A program made the translations under genes and the position numbers. Below are positions 36,400 through 45,222 of a stretch of DNA of 64,000 bases, piece after piece. Below the pieces are notes generated by a model. It saw nothing but the letters and a program-made list of their open reading frames with translations, was not told where the DNA came from and did not search any database. The stretch covers positions 4,744,011 to 4,808,010 of the forward strand of contig RPFO01000026.1 of NCBI GenBank assembly GCA_009746045.1, in the 5' to 3' direction. Every line of letters starts with the position of its first letter. Positions within the stretch are counted from its first letter, which is position 1. Source of the DNA: Mesostigma viride. Its lineage: Eukaryota; Streptophyta; Mesostigmatophyceae; Mesostigmatales; Mesostigmataceae.

Positions 36400-38126
36400 C
36401 GGGATGGTTCTCGTACGGGGCGGCGTTTTTTTTGAAGCCCCATGGAACGCGCCCGACGGACCCGTCGCTGACCGGCGGGCGCGTCGTGCCATTCCTCCGC
36501 TTCGTCGTCCGACTTGTCCACGGCGTCGTGGTATCCGTCCGTCCCCTTGTACTCCATATTGTCGAACCTGTCCTTGGCCATGCCGTACCACCACTCGTCG
36601 CCGTACCGCTCTTCGTACGTCTCCGCCGGACGATTCTTCTCGCGCTCTTCCCTCCTCGCTCTGGACCTTTCGCCCGCTTCTTTTAATGGCAAGGTCGCAT
36701 CCTTCGCCGCCTCTCCCATCTCAACCCGCCTGTAGTACTCTCTCGATGTCTGTCCGCCCTTGTTTCGGGGGTCCCATTTGATGGTCATGCGGTCTTTGAC
36801 CCGCGCCGCCTCTCTCTGCTCCCGAGTCAAGTCGGTATCGCTCATGCCATCCACTCGCGAATTTAAGGTCCCGAGATACAACTGGTTCAACTTCTCGAAA
36901 ACCGGTCCGTGATAGTCGTACTTCACCTCGTTGACGCGTTCGCCTCGCTTGTCCACCGCGTTGCGGTCCAGAGTGGAGTGCACCATCTCGTGCGCCAAGA
37001 CCCGCGCGATCAGTTCCATCTGCGACTCCGGCTTCCTGCTGTCTTGGTAATGGGAGCGACCCAGAGCGTCCTCGAAAGCGCTCTTGTTCAGCCCCATGTA
37101 CTTCCCACCATCGAGTGTCACGCCGAGGTATTCCCCCCGAGAGGCTGCACGATATCGGGTGTATCAAATTGGACCACGGTGTCGTCCATGGGCAACCCGC
37201 CCCCGAACACGTGCTTGTTGAGCACCTGCGCGATCGTGTCGACGTCTGCGTCCGTGAGGTCCAGCTTCCCGTCCTTCATGAGCTGGTTGCGCTTCTTGCC
37301 GAGACGCAGCTCGAGTTCCTTCACGACGTTCTTCATGGGAATGTCTAGATCGTCGAGGGTCGGGAGGGTGTGATCCACTCGCGTGCGGATGTCCTTGGAC
37401 GGCCGGCGGTCGAAATGGGCGCCACGACGGCGGGGTTCGTCCAAGAGGTCGCGGTCTCCCTTTTTCAAGTCCTCCACGTACTGTGCGAACTCTTTGTCGA
37501 ATTGTTCCTTGGTGGGAAACTCGGACGCGTCCAGTCCGGCGGTGCGGCGTTCGAAGAACTCGACTCGCGGGTCGGGCTCTTCGAACCGCTGCGTCTTCGG
37601 GTTGAACCACGTCTTCTTGTCCCCCGGGTCCCTCTTTCGCCCCATGAACAGCCTTCCATCGATCTTGTCTTGCAGCATCCGGTTCCTGCCGAGCAGTTTC
37701 TGCTTGTCACCCAGCATATCCCAGTACGGACTGATCTTCTTAAGTTGATCGTTAAGTTCCGAGTACCGCTTGGTTTGTTCCGCGGTTCTGTTCGACCAGG
37801 GTAACTTACGGCGTTCCTCGATCGACGGCTTGCCTGTTCCTCTTTGATCTTCCGGAGCCCGCTGAGTCCGGCCTTCATCGCGCGCGGGTCGATCAGGAAC
37901 TGACCCGACCTTTTCGCGATATCCCGGACGACGTCCGTGGGCAGGGAGTCCCACACGCCGGGCGGGAGAGGCGGTCCATTCCACGCGCCCCCTCCCCCTG
38001 TCTCGCCACGTGCACGCCCCTCCGTCTTGCGGAACAGGCCAGGTGCGTGGCGCAAGTCTTGCCCCTTCCGACCGCGGCGTGGAGGCATTGTCTCCCCTGT
38101 AACGTCTTCCTGGTGCATCGTGACAT
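36372..38126 (-). CDS. SprT-like metalloprotease with CxxH head, copy B, several frameshifts
   Basis: Starts at 38126 with MSRCTRKTLQGRQCLHAAVG, the same Cys/His motif as at 10449. Shifted frames continue (VWDSLPTDVVRDIAKRSGQF; ERRKLPWSNRTAEQTKRYSE), then LMKDGKLDLTDADVDTIAQV, parallel to copy A. After a further shift at the C6 run 37133-37138 come RVLAHEMVHSTLD with HExxH and YDYHGPVFEKLNQLYLG. At least three indels are needed. Either this is a decayed duplicate or a sequencing artefact; the conserved zinc ligands argue for the latter. The C-terminus is basic. Total about 585 residues. Confidence 0.65.
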
Positions 38127-38172
38127 TGTTTACAAAGGGGAGCGATAATTGATTCAATTTTTTATGGACTTG

Positions 38173-38180
38173 TATAAATA
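38173..38180 (+). promoter_or_regulatory. TATA box of the 38183 gene
   Basis: TATAAATA two bases before the ATG at 38183, in an AT-rich gap between divergent genes. Confidence 0.5.
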
Positions 38181-38182
38181 AG

Positions 38183-38992
38183 ATGTCGAAGAGAAAACGC
38201 GACCCTATCGAGGATCTGACGCATCCGACGGGACGGGTAATTCGGATCGGCGGGAAAGAGTACCCCCTTGAGTTCCAGTCGACGGAAGGAAGGTCGGGCG
38301 GAGTGGATGTCATCCTCCAATTTCCGGAAAATTACCCCCGGACCCCGTTGCGGGAAGCTGTGCACGAACTGGGATACATACATGTCGAACCTCGAGGAGG
38401 TGAAGACGGGCTGGTGGTGAAAGATTTTATCGTGCACGCCTCTGAGAATTCCCGACACGGGAAAGTGGCCACGAAGGAAGAACGCGAAGGGACGGCGGGA
38501 CTCGGGAAGGCCATGTTTGTCCTCGCCACCGAGCTCAATCTTAGTCACGGCTGGGTGGATCCTGATGGGACAATGACACTATTGGCTCGAGGTTGGCGCC
38601 CGGGCCAACCTATATTGGAAAACGACAAAGATAAGGCTTTAAAATACCTCGAAAAGTTTCCGCGTACGCTCGAAAGCTATGAATTTAGAGTCAAGGCAGG
38701 GAGAAACCCTGATCCGAGGATGATGGCTTCCGAAGTCATGCTCAATATGAAACTCGTGGACATGTACAAACGGTTGGGCATGGAGGTCGTGGACCAATCA
38801 GACGGTAGGTCGGTCGTGATGCGGTCGACGCCCTCCAAAATTCTTAAAGCGTGCGAGCGGAAACATCGCGCGGATCAGCGTCGAATCGGAAAGCGTCGTT
38901 GTTCCGTGTGGGTCCTCGCCGGACGTCGGTGTAAAAACCCCGCGCGATCATTTCGGATGTGCGCGATGCACGCGCGACTCAGGGGTCCATGA
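38183..38992 (+). CDS. Unknown protein with CxxH tail, GNAT-like features
   Basis: 269 residues. GLGKAMFVLATELNLSHGWV and MKLVDMYKRLGMEVVDQSDG resemble the acetyl-CoA helix and final 'Y-x2-LG(F/M)' element of GNAT folds, though the match is weak. The last 30 residues hold CSVWVLAGRRC then MCAMH, the same short zinc-like motif that heads proteins at 10449, 38126 and 48831, here at the C-terminus. Codons are AT-richer than in neighbours. It is divergent from metalloprotease B with which it shares the motif, so the two may work on the same target. Confidence 0.5.
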   Translation: MSKRKRDPIEDLTHPTGRVIRIGGKEYPLEFQSTEGRSGGVDVILQFPENYPRTPLREAVHELGYIHVEPRGGEDGLVVKDFIVHASENSRHGKVATKEEREGTAGLGKAMFVLATELNLSHGWVDPDGTMTLLARGWRPGQPILENDKDKALKYLEKFPRTLESYEFRVKAGRNPDPRMMASEVMLNMKLVDMYKRLGMEVVDQSDGRSVVMRSTPSKILKACERKHRADQRRIGKRRCSVWVLAGRRCKNPARSFRMCAMHARLRGP

Positions 38993-39494
38993 TGTTGTCG
39001 ATGATGATGGGGTTGTTCTTGTTGTTGCGGAGGGACTCGACCGTGTACTCCTGCAGCGGGTTGACGAAGCTGCTCAAATTGGCCTCGCCCAGCGCGACGC
39101 TCGCGAGTCGGCGGAACAGGTCCGAGTTGCAATAGAGTTCCCGCTCGCGGCTCATCTTCGCCATCAGATCGCGGTTCAGCTCGTCGAGCAGATCCCACCG
39201 GTCGTCGCAGCTGCCGCGCGTCACCGACCGCCGCTCGAGCAAGCGGATGTCGCGTCGGGATTCGTACACCATGCGCGCCTTCTGCACGAGCGTCTCGATG
39301 GGGACCGAGATCTTGAGCGAGTATCGCAGGCGGTTCCGGACCTCCTCCAGGTTCGGGGCCGACAGGAACGTGCGGTACACCGGGAACGCCCCGTCCGCAA
39401 CTTGTTTGTCCGTCGTCCGGCCCACCGCGACCGACGACCCGCCCACAAAGTCCGCGTACGAAAATGCGTTGGGAGGCACGTTCACCGGGATCAT
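38979..39494 (-). CDS. Unknown 171-residue protein
   Basis: Starts MIPVNVPPNAFSYADFVGGS. The first 60 residues are soluble with few charges, the middle is helical and Arg-rich (ESRRDIRLLERRSVTRGSC), the end is FVNPLQEYTVESLRNNKNNP. No signal, membrane segment or zinc pattern. Its start is 36 bp from the divergent resolvase gene, with TTATATATCG between. The end overlaps the convergent 38183 gene by 14 bp. No family recognised. Confidence 0.55.
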   Translation of the reverse strand: MIPVNVPPNAFSYADFVGGSSVAVGRTTDKQVADGAFPVYRTFLSAPNLEEVRNRLRYSLKISVPIETLVQKARMVYESRRDIRLLERRSVTRGSCDDRWDLLDELNRDLMAKMSRERELYCNSDLFRRLASVALGEANLSSFVNPLQEYTVESLRNNKNNPIIIDNIMDP

Positions 39495-39530
39495 TCTTAT
39501 ATATCGTAGTATCGGAAAATAACGTCCGAT

Positions 39531-40126
39531 ATGACGATCTACCTGAGTTTCGACGTCGGCATCACCAACCTAGCCTACTGCACTCTGCAACACTGCGAAG
39601 GGCGCCCAACGAGTACGCCGGAAACGCCCGCTTCGAGATCCTGAACTGGGAAGTCATCGATCTCGACGCGGCGTCTCTCGAAGAGGCGTGCAAGAAACTG
39701 CCCGCCGAACTGTTCCGTCGCATCGGGTCGTTCTGCGTCGCGGATAAGGTCCTCATCGAGCGGCAGACCAAGACCAACGTCAAGATGAAAGTGATCAGCC
39801 ACGTCATCCAGTCCTTCTTCGAGACGCATCTGCTCTACCGTCCAACCGACACGGACGAGTTCCCCAAGATGAAAGTGGAGTTCGTATCGCCGTCACGGAA
39901 ACTGCACGTCTACACGGGCCCCCCGGTCGAATGCAATATAAGGAACCGGTACCGGTACAACAAGAAGGTCGCCATCGAGCACACCGCCAAGATCCTGGAG
40001 CAGTACCCCGTTCACGTCAAGTACTTCCACTCCCTCCACAAGAAGGACGACGCCGCCGACGCCTTCCTGCAGGGCCTGTCGAAACTGGTCGAGGAGCGAC
40101 CGGCGACGAGGGAGGTCACCCTCTGA
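39531..40126 (+). CDS. Holliday junction resolvase (RuvC/A22-like), one frameshift
   Basis: The first frame at ATG 39531 reads MTIYLSFDVGITNLAYC, with the first catalytic Asp in FDVG. A missing G at 39600-39602 shifts to the frame ending 40126, which has KVLIERQTKTNVKMK (catalytic Glu in IERQ) and KKDDAADAFLQGL (the Asp pair). These are the RNase H-fold resolvase ligands. The enzyme cuts four-way junctions during viral recombination and genome resolution. Total about 198 residues. It is followed 55 bp later by the YqaJ exonuclease, a natural partner. Confidence 0.8.
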
Positions 40127-40181
40127 CGCGCGTTTGGCGACCGTCCTCTTTTTTGCCGACGGGTAACGAGCACTTTTCTCG

Positions 40182-41042
40182 ATGGAGAAAAACACCTACG
40201 TCCACCCGGCGGTCCTGGAACTGCTCAAGATCCGGACGCCGCCCCAGCGCAGTCCGGAATGGTTCGCCATCCGCGACAAGATGCTGACCGCGTCCGACCT
40301 GGCGGCCGCCATCGGTTGCAATCCGTACCAGAGTCGCGAGAAACTGTTGCGCAAGAAACTCGGGGACTCGCGCTACGCCTTCGCGGGCAACGCCGCCACG
40401 AAATGGGGCAACGACAACGAGGACGTCGCCGCGCGCGAGTACGAAAAGGTGACGGGGAAAACGTGTCTCGAGTTCGGCCTGATCGCGCATCCGCTGCATC
40501 CCTGGCTGGGAGGGAGCCCGGACCGAGTGACCACGGACGGCATCCTGATCGAGATCAAGTGTCCCCTCCGCCGCAAGATCACGCACGAGTGTCCGAAGTA
40601 CTACGTCCCCCAAGTGCAGGTGCTATTGGAGATCCTGAACCTGGAGGTGGCCCATTTCGTGCAGTACTCGCCGCCGACGACGTGGAGCGAGCAGGTGCTC
40701 GACATCTTGGAGATGAAACGGGATCGAGGCTGGTTTCGGCGCTACTTCCCGGTCATGCAAAAGTTCCGCAACGACTGGGTCGAGATCGACGCCAAGGGCG
40801 GGCTCGAGTACCTGGACAAGACGGGCGCGTTCGCCGGCTCGGGGTCCGGGTCGGACTCGGATCGGTCGACGGCTTCGTCGCGGGGGAGCGGCAAGAGGAC
40901 TCGACGGGCGGGAGTGGAGGTCGACCTCGACATCGGACCGAAACAGGAGGAGCCGTTCCCGTTTATCGACAAACCCCGCGGGCTCTGCCTGCCCCGGTCG
41001 TCGAGAAAAAGGAGAAGGAGGTGGAAGAAGTCACATCTCTAG
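40182..41042 (+). CDS. YqaJ-type (lambda exonuclease family) recombinase nuclease
   Basis: 286 residues, start in CGATGG after a poly-T stretch. QRSPEWFAIRDKMLTASDLA is the classic YqaJ start. AATKWGNDNEDVAAREYEKV, LGGSPDRV (Asp near residue 114) and ILIEIKCP (Glu 124, Lys 126) are the PD-(D/E)xK core, and YVPQVQVLLEILN the following helix. It degrades DNA 5' ends to give single strands for recombination. The C-terminal 60 residues are low complexity. A shift near 41000 would give a more natural end at 41065 (VEEVTSLANFTFWN) instead of the stop at 41042. Confidence 0.85.
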   Translation: MEKNTYVHPAVLELLKIRTPPQRSPEWFAIRDKMLTASDLAAAIGCNPYQSREKLLRKKLGDSRYAFAGNAATKWGNDNEDVAAREYEKVTGKTCLEFGLIAHPLHPWLGGSPDRVTTDGILIEIKCPLRRKITHECPKYYVPQVQVLLEILNLEVAHFVQYSPPTTWSEQVLDILEMKRDRGWFRRYFPVMQKFRNDWVEIDAKGGLEYLDKTGAFAGSGSGSDSDRSTASSRGSGKRTRRAGVEVDLDIGPKQEEPFPFIDKPRGLCLPRSSRKRRRRWKKSHL

Positions 41043-41048
41043 CGAACT

Positions 41049-41261
41049 TCACGTTTTGGAACTAGCCATCCGTTCCCGTGCGAAACGGAAGGCCGCGATG
41101 GCGCCCGGGATGCACGCGAGCATGCCCCCCGCAATGAACACGCGGCTGGGAAGATTTTGCAATGTAGAGGATTGTTTGGGGTTCTTGGGGATCATGGACG
41201 TCCCGAACCATATCACCATCACTCCCACGAGAGTCAGCAAGATTGCGTAAAGGTCATTCAT
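41049..41261 (-). CDS. Small two-pass membrane protein
   Basis: 70 residues. Segments near residues 4-22 (LYAILLTLVGVMVIWFG) and 42-60 (VFIAGGMLACIPGAIAAF), a short basic tail. Convergent with the YqaJ gene and 17 bp upstream of the larger membrane protein at 42552-41279 on the same strand. No family recognised. Confidence 0.6.
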   Translation of the reverse strand: MNDLYAILLTLVGVMVIWFGTSMIPKNPKQSSTLQNLPSRVFIAGGMLACIPGAIAAFRFARERMASSKT

Positions 41262-41278
41262 TTCTTAATTCATACACA

Positions 41279-42552
41279 TCAACGAAAATATTCGTTCGTG
41301 AAAATAAACGTCCGCATGCGTTTCGCGTTGTCCGCGGACCGCTGCACCCATTCGGCCGGATTCGCGACCAATTTCGAAATGTCGTCTACACTCATTTTGG
41401 AGATCTCCTGCGTAGTCCACAGGAAGTCGAACATGACGCCGCGCGGCTCGGCGTCGATCGCGTCGCCGTAGGCGGCCTCGGCCGCACGTTTCTGGCGCAG
41501 GAAATCGTCTAGCAGCAGCTTCTTGGCGGCCTTCCCGCTGATGTCGGCGGCGTTGTGCTCGTCGTGGCTCTTGCGCAGTCGGACCGCCTCCTCGTCCATC
41601 GCCTTGTGACTCGCGTTCTTGAGGTTATTCTTCATGGCGTTGCTGTCGCCGTCCAGGATGGGCCGCAGGGCCTTGGACCCCGCGTTGTCCTGCTTGTACC
41701 GCTCGCTCAAGAGCCATTCGAGCACCTTGGGCGTGTTCCCCGCCACGTTGAGACGCACGAACGAGTACGGGTTCTCGACGTAGCTCGCGATCTCCCCTTG
41801 TATGCCCATGTTCATGAGGAACGAGATCATGACGTTCGGCGCGCGGCGCGCTCGGTCGCCTTCCAGATAGGCCTCGAACGTGTCGTAGGCGGGTCGCCAC
41901 TGCTCCTTGTACCGGTTGAGCGCGTCGTTGGCCGCCTTGCGCACCGACGTGTCTTTCGTCAGGGCGTCGCGGACAGCGCGCAGACGCGTCTCCTCGTCGT
42001 TGAGCGTCTTCTCCACGCACTCCAGCAGCCGGTCTTTGATGAGATTGACGCCTCGCGCGCTCGGACGCAACGCGGACGTGTCGTGCGAGAACCGCAAGGT
42101 CTCGCGATACGCCCTCTCGAGGAACGTCAGGGTCTGCGCGCTGGCCTTCTCCAGCCCCGTCTGACGGTCCCCGTCCGCCCCGCTATGTCCGCCGCCGTCG
42201 GAAACGCGCTCTGCTCGATCTCGCGCGCCTCGATGTACGCCTGGATGCGCTTGACGGCCTCGGCGTTCTCGTTCCCGTTGTTCAGAGCGAGCAGTCGCGC
42301 CCGCTCCTTGGCCAGCTCCTCGTTCGTCATCTCCTCCGGCAACTTGACGACCACCATCGCGACGGGATCCGCCTCCTCCGACTCCTTCATTGCCGGCGAG
42401 TCCCCTTCCTCTGCGGCGGCGGCGGCGGCGACTGGCTTCTCGTCCTTCTCGTCGGCGTCCTTATCGTCGGCGGAGGTGGTGGTCACGCTCAAGTACGCGA
42501 TGGCCAGCACGGCCATGGTGATGATCGCGAAGATCAAGAGCTCCTTCCCCAT
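41279..42552 (-). CDS. Membrane-anchored helical protein, one frameshift
   Basis: Starts at 42552 with MGKELLIFAIITMAVLAIAY, a single N-terminal anchor, then an acidic linker and a long helical part. A frameshift near the CCCC run at 42178-42181 joins to the frame ending 41279 (LRAVRDALTKDTSVRKAAND, PNVMISFLMNMGIQGEIASY). Total about 424 residues. The open frame runs on upstream of 42552 but is antisense-like there. It may be a large virion membrane protein; no family recognised. Confidence 0.55.
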
Positions 42553-42569
42553 TATAAAGTACGCGCAGA

Positions 42570-43370
42570 TTAAATGGGGAACCGCGTCGGGGGGTCGAGT
42601 TCCCGCAACTCGCGCTCGAACGCCGAGTGGGCGAACGCGAACATCGAAACCGGGAAGTGGCGCTGAGACAAGAGCGCCGTCATGTCGCCGAACGACGCCG
42701 GCCGGCCGGGCACGAACTCCTTTGAGTCGTCCCACAGGTCCACGTATCCCAGATCCTTGGGATGCACGCGGCCACTAGGACGGAACGGCGCGGCGACCGG
42801 GAACTTTACGTCTCTCGAATCCCTGTATTCCGCGTACTTGTCCGTCCAATCGTATCCCCCGTCCGTCGGAGACCCGTGGACGTAGGACACGTTCGCCCCG
42901 TACCCCCTCAAGTCCCCGAAGGTCGTCTCGGGGCGGGAGAGGGACGTCACCGCCGTGTACGGACACACGATCGCCGGCGTCCTCGGGATCATCACCCCGC
43001 GCTTCGGACCCTTCACGTACATCCCCAGGAGCTGGCAGAGGAGCGACCCGTCCGTGTGGTCGTACAAGAGGACGTTGCTGTTGTACACCAGCCCGGTGGT
43101 GCTGTACGGGAGCGGGTACGCGGCCGCGCATCCCGTGTAGGGACAATACGTGATGCTGTTCCCGACCACGTGGACGACCTCGTGCTGTTCCATGATAGAG
43201 CGGGGGATGACCAGGAGAGAGGGGCCCACGGGCGTTACGATGACCTCGTCGACGGGAGACAGCACGGCCGGCGGCTGTTCGTTGATGAGCGGGTTCAAGA
43301 TCGGAGGGACGCGATTGAGCGTGATCACGTTGCGCGGGTTCCCGAAACGCCCTCGGACGAGAGAGTCCAT
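42570..43370 (-). CDS. DUF3179 domain protein
   Basis: 266 residues from ATG 43370, 5 bp after the stop of the upstream gene; the earlier in-frame Met at 43433 overlaps that gene. Residues about 80-165 follow the DUF3179 pattern: SITYCPYTGCAAAYPLPYST, LVYNSNVLLYDHTDGSLLCQ and LLGMYVKGPKRG. DUF3179 proteins are mostly bacterial and archaeal, sometimes linked to redox or secreted roles, with function unknown. I do not know it as a usual NCLDV gene. The end (LLSQRHFPVSMFAFAHSAFE) is of unknown fold. No anchor is seen. Confidence 0.65.
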   Translation of the reverse strand: MDSLVRGRFGNPRNVITLNRVPPILNPLINEQPPAVLSPVDEVIVTPVGPSLLVIPRSIMEQHEVVHVVGNSITYCPYTGCAAAYPLPYSTTGLVYNSNVLLYDHTDGSLLCQLLGMYVKGPKRGVMIPRTPAIVCPYTAVTSLSRPETTFGDLRGYGANVSYVHGSPTDGGYDWTDKYAEYRDSRDVKFPVAAPFRPSGRVHPKDLGYVDLWDDSKEFVPGRPASFGDMTALLSQRHFPVSMFAFAHSAFERELRELDPPTRFPI

Positions 43371-43375
43371 CCTTT

Positions 43376-43620
43376 CTAGTAAAGAGGGGGAGGAATATTC
43401 TCGCGCGTGCTCGTCGACTTCACGAAATCGCAAAACTTGGAGAACGTCGCGTCGCGGAAGAAGGGGAGACCGGACGCGCTCGCCATCTCGCGAAGGCGAG
43501 GTACAGGTTCAGCAGGTCGTCGCGGTAGTGACTCTCAAAGGCGTCCGGCAGATCGTCTCCGACGTACGCCTCCTCCAGTTCGCTGGACGGGTCGAAACAC
43601 GGCAGTTCGAGAGTGTCCAT
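43376..43620 (-). CDS. Small acidic protein, one frameshift
   Basis: Starts MDTLELPCFDPSSELEEAYV at 43620. After about residue 44 (LLNLYLA) the frame becomes Arg/Ser-rich and looks wrong, while a neighbouring frame reads MASASGLPFFRDATFSKFCD and ends at TAG 43376, 5 bp before the DUF3179 start. About 80 residues in all. The tight spacing suggests one transcript with the DUF3179 gene. No family recognised. Confidence 0.45.
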
Positions 43621-43622
43621 CC

Positions 43623-43808
43623 TTATTCCGCGAGCAAGCGAGTGTAAAGCGCCGCTAGGAGGGCGACGATCCAAAAGGGCAACAGCGTCTGATTGGTCCC
43701 GATTCCGAAGGGCAGCGGGCGTCCGTTCTCCTGGAACATACACCGCGGCCGGAAGACCAGCAACACGTAGGTGACGAAGAAATAAACGATCACCGAGAGA
43801 CCGCGCAT
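43623..43808 (-). CDS. Small two-pass membrane protein
   Basis: 61 residues: hydrophobic segment near 4-20 (LSVIVYFFVTYVLLVF), loop with Cys and Pro, second segment near 43-57 (PFWIVALLAALYTRLL). Its stop is 2 bp before the start of the 43620 gene. Part of a minus-strand series from the SLATT gene onwards. TATAAGTACTTATTG-like AT-rich DNA precedes it. Confidence 0.6.
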   Translation of the reverse strand: MRGLSVIVYFFVTYVLLVFRPRCMFQENGRPLPFGIGTNQTLLPFWIVALLAALYTRLLAE

Positions 43809-44573
43809 GTCGTCCGCGCTCCGTACAATAAGTACTTATACAATTTTAAACAATCGCCATCCGCTCCCTCCTCCTTCACGCTGATGATGATCTCCGTCTC
43901 ATCCGAGTTGCGCCGACACCTCCGCACTTCGAGTGTCTTCTCGGTTTTTTCCGGATGCTCGGCGGGATGGTCGGCCCGTCGGACACGAGCCGGTCTAGAT
44001 CGAGTCGCAACACCTGCAGAAAGTCGAACGGGTTCATGCGGTGCTTCCTGTGTTTCGTCAACTCGGCGTCCACGGTGTGGTAGAACGCCGCGAATTTGTG
44101 GACCATTTGTTTGTGTTGCTCGGATTTTTGAGAGAAATGCAAAAAGTTTTGTATTCCGGAAAGGGCGCTCACGAGCATGCTCGCGGCCCCCACGCACATA
44201 TCCATGTTCACGTTGGGAACTTTCTCCCGCTGAACGCGAGCGTGCCCGCAGTCGCCGACAATACGATCGTGGGAATGCCCAACAGATTGTAAAAGAACAT
44301 GGCGCGGGTCGACGCCATCTCGTGCATCTGGCGATACGCGACGGCCTTCTGGCCCCACGCGAACACCAGGCGCTCGATTTTCGAGGTCCACAGGCGCTCC
44401 GGGTCGGAAGTCCCCCCGCTCCCTTTGTCACTCGAATCGTACGTGCTCTCTCGGACGACGCACTCTTCCTCCTCTCGGTCCTCTGACTTGTACAGCCCGG
44501 GGGGAGGACTGCTATCGAGTCGGCCCGGGACGTGGACCCTTAACGGTTTCTCCGGTTCGATTTCGGATGCCAT
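43790..44573 (-). CDS. SLATT-like two-pass protein, frameshifted
   Basis: Frame 1 (44573 to about 44215) has an acidic head, then KIERLVFAWGQKAVAYRQMH and AMFFYNLLGIPTIVLSATAG (first membrane segment). Frame 2 (about 44215-43930) has GAASMLVSALSGIQNFLHFS (second segment), then QKSEQHKQMVHKFAAFYHTV and LVSDGPTIPPSI. This order (Y-x2-MH, TM, TM, 'F-x2-KSEQH', 'P-x-IP') is typical of SLATT domains, seen as pore-forming effectors in bacterial conflict systems and also in giant viruses. A third frame probably carries the end, near 43850 or 43790. Function in the virus is unknown. Confidence 0.65.
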
Positions 44574-44587
44574 TTCGTCCTTTCAGA

Positions 44588-45165
44588 CTATGGTTTGAAA
44601 ATAACTTCGTTCGCCTGCCCCTTTTTGTAACGCACTTCCGACGCGTCGGCCTCCATCCTCGCGCACACGAACAGCAGGTCGGACATGCGGTTCATGAACG
44701 ACAGGACGGCGCGTCGACGCGTCCCTCGTGCGTCGAGGCGAGGAACGCCACGGATCGTTCGGCGCGGCGGCACACGGAGCGGGCCAGGTGCAAGCACGAG
44801 TTCGCCTCCCCGTCCCCGCCCGGGAGCACGAAGTTCCGTAACGGCGACAGGTCTTCGTCCATCATGTCGATCCACGACTCGAGCGTCCTCACGCACTGTC
44901 CTTCCGGATCGAAACGGTTCCGGTGCGGTTGGCCGTCGGATGGAGTCGACAAGGCAGATCCGACGTCCAGGAGCCGTTTCTGTAGGAACGGCAGGATCTC
45001 CTGCTTGATCCGCTGATTCCTACAAAACACCCTGGCCAATCCGATGGCCGAGTTCAGTTCGTCCACATCGCCGACAGCCTCCACGTACGAGTCGAACTTG
45101 TCGACGACGTCGCCCGTGAAGAGTCGGGTCTTCCCCAGATCGCCGTGTCGGGTGTAGATCGGCAT
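44588..45165 (-). CDS. PduO-type cob(I)alamin adenosyltransferase, one frameshift
   Basis: Start at 45165: MPIYTRHGDLGKTRLFTGDV, the ATP-binding 'TR-x-GD-x-G-x-T' motif of PduO/MMAB enzymes. VGDVDELNSAIGLARVF is the conserved helix, and SVCRRAERSVAFLA the RRAER motif. The frame then breaks near 44715; the neighbouring frame supplies FMNRMSDLLFVCAR (normally 'LNRLSD-x-LF-x2-AR') and ends at 44588. The enzyme moves adenosyl from ATP to cobalamin, giving the cofactor of the class II reductase at 56896. About 192 residues, near the normal family size. Divergent from the primase with TATATA between. Confidence 0.85.
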
Positions 45166-45171
45166 TGGGAG

Positions 45172-45180
45172 GGTATATAT
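45172..45180. promoter_or_regulatory. Divergent TATATAT box between adenosyltransferase and primase
   Basis: GTATATATTC lies in the 57-bp gap between ATG 45165 (minus) and ATG 45223 (plus). It is close to the adenosyltransferase start and about 45 bp from the primase start. Confidence 0.45.
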
Positions 45181-45222
45181 TCGCCTCGCGAGAAGAAAAA
45201 GTCCTCTCTCTGGACGACGACC

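Noticed and set aside
36372-38126. Metalloprotease B as a certain pseudogene
   Set aside because: The frameshifts look like missing bases (for example at the C6 run) and zinc ligands are conserved; the same error type hits essential genes.
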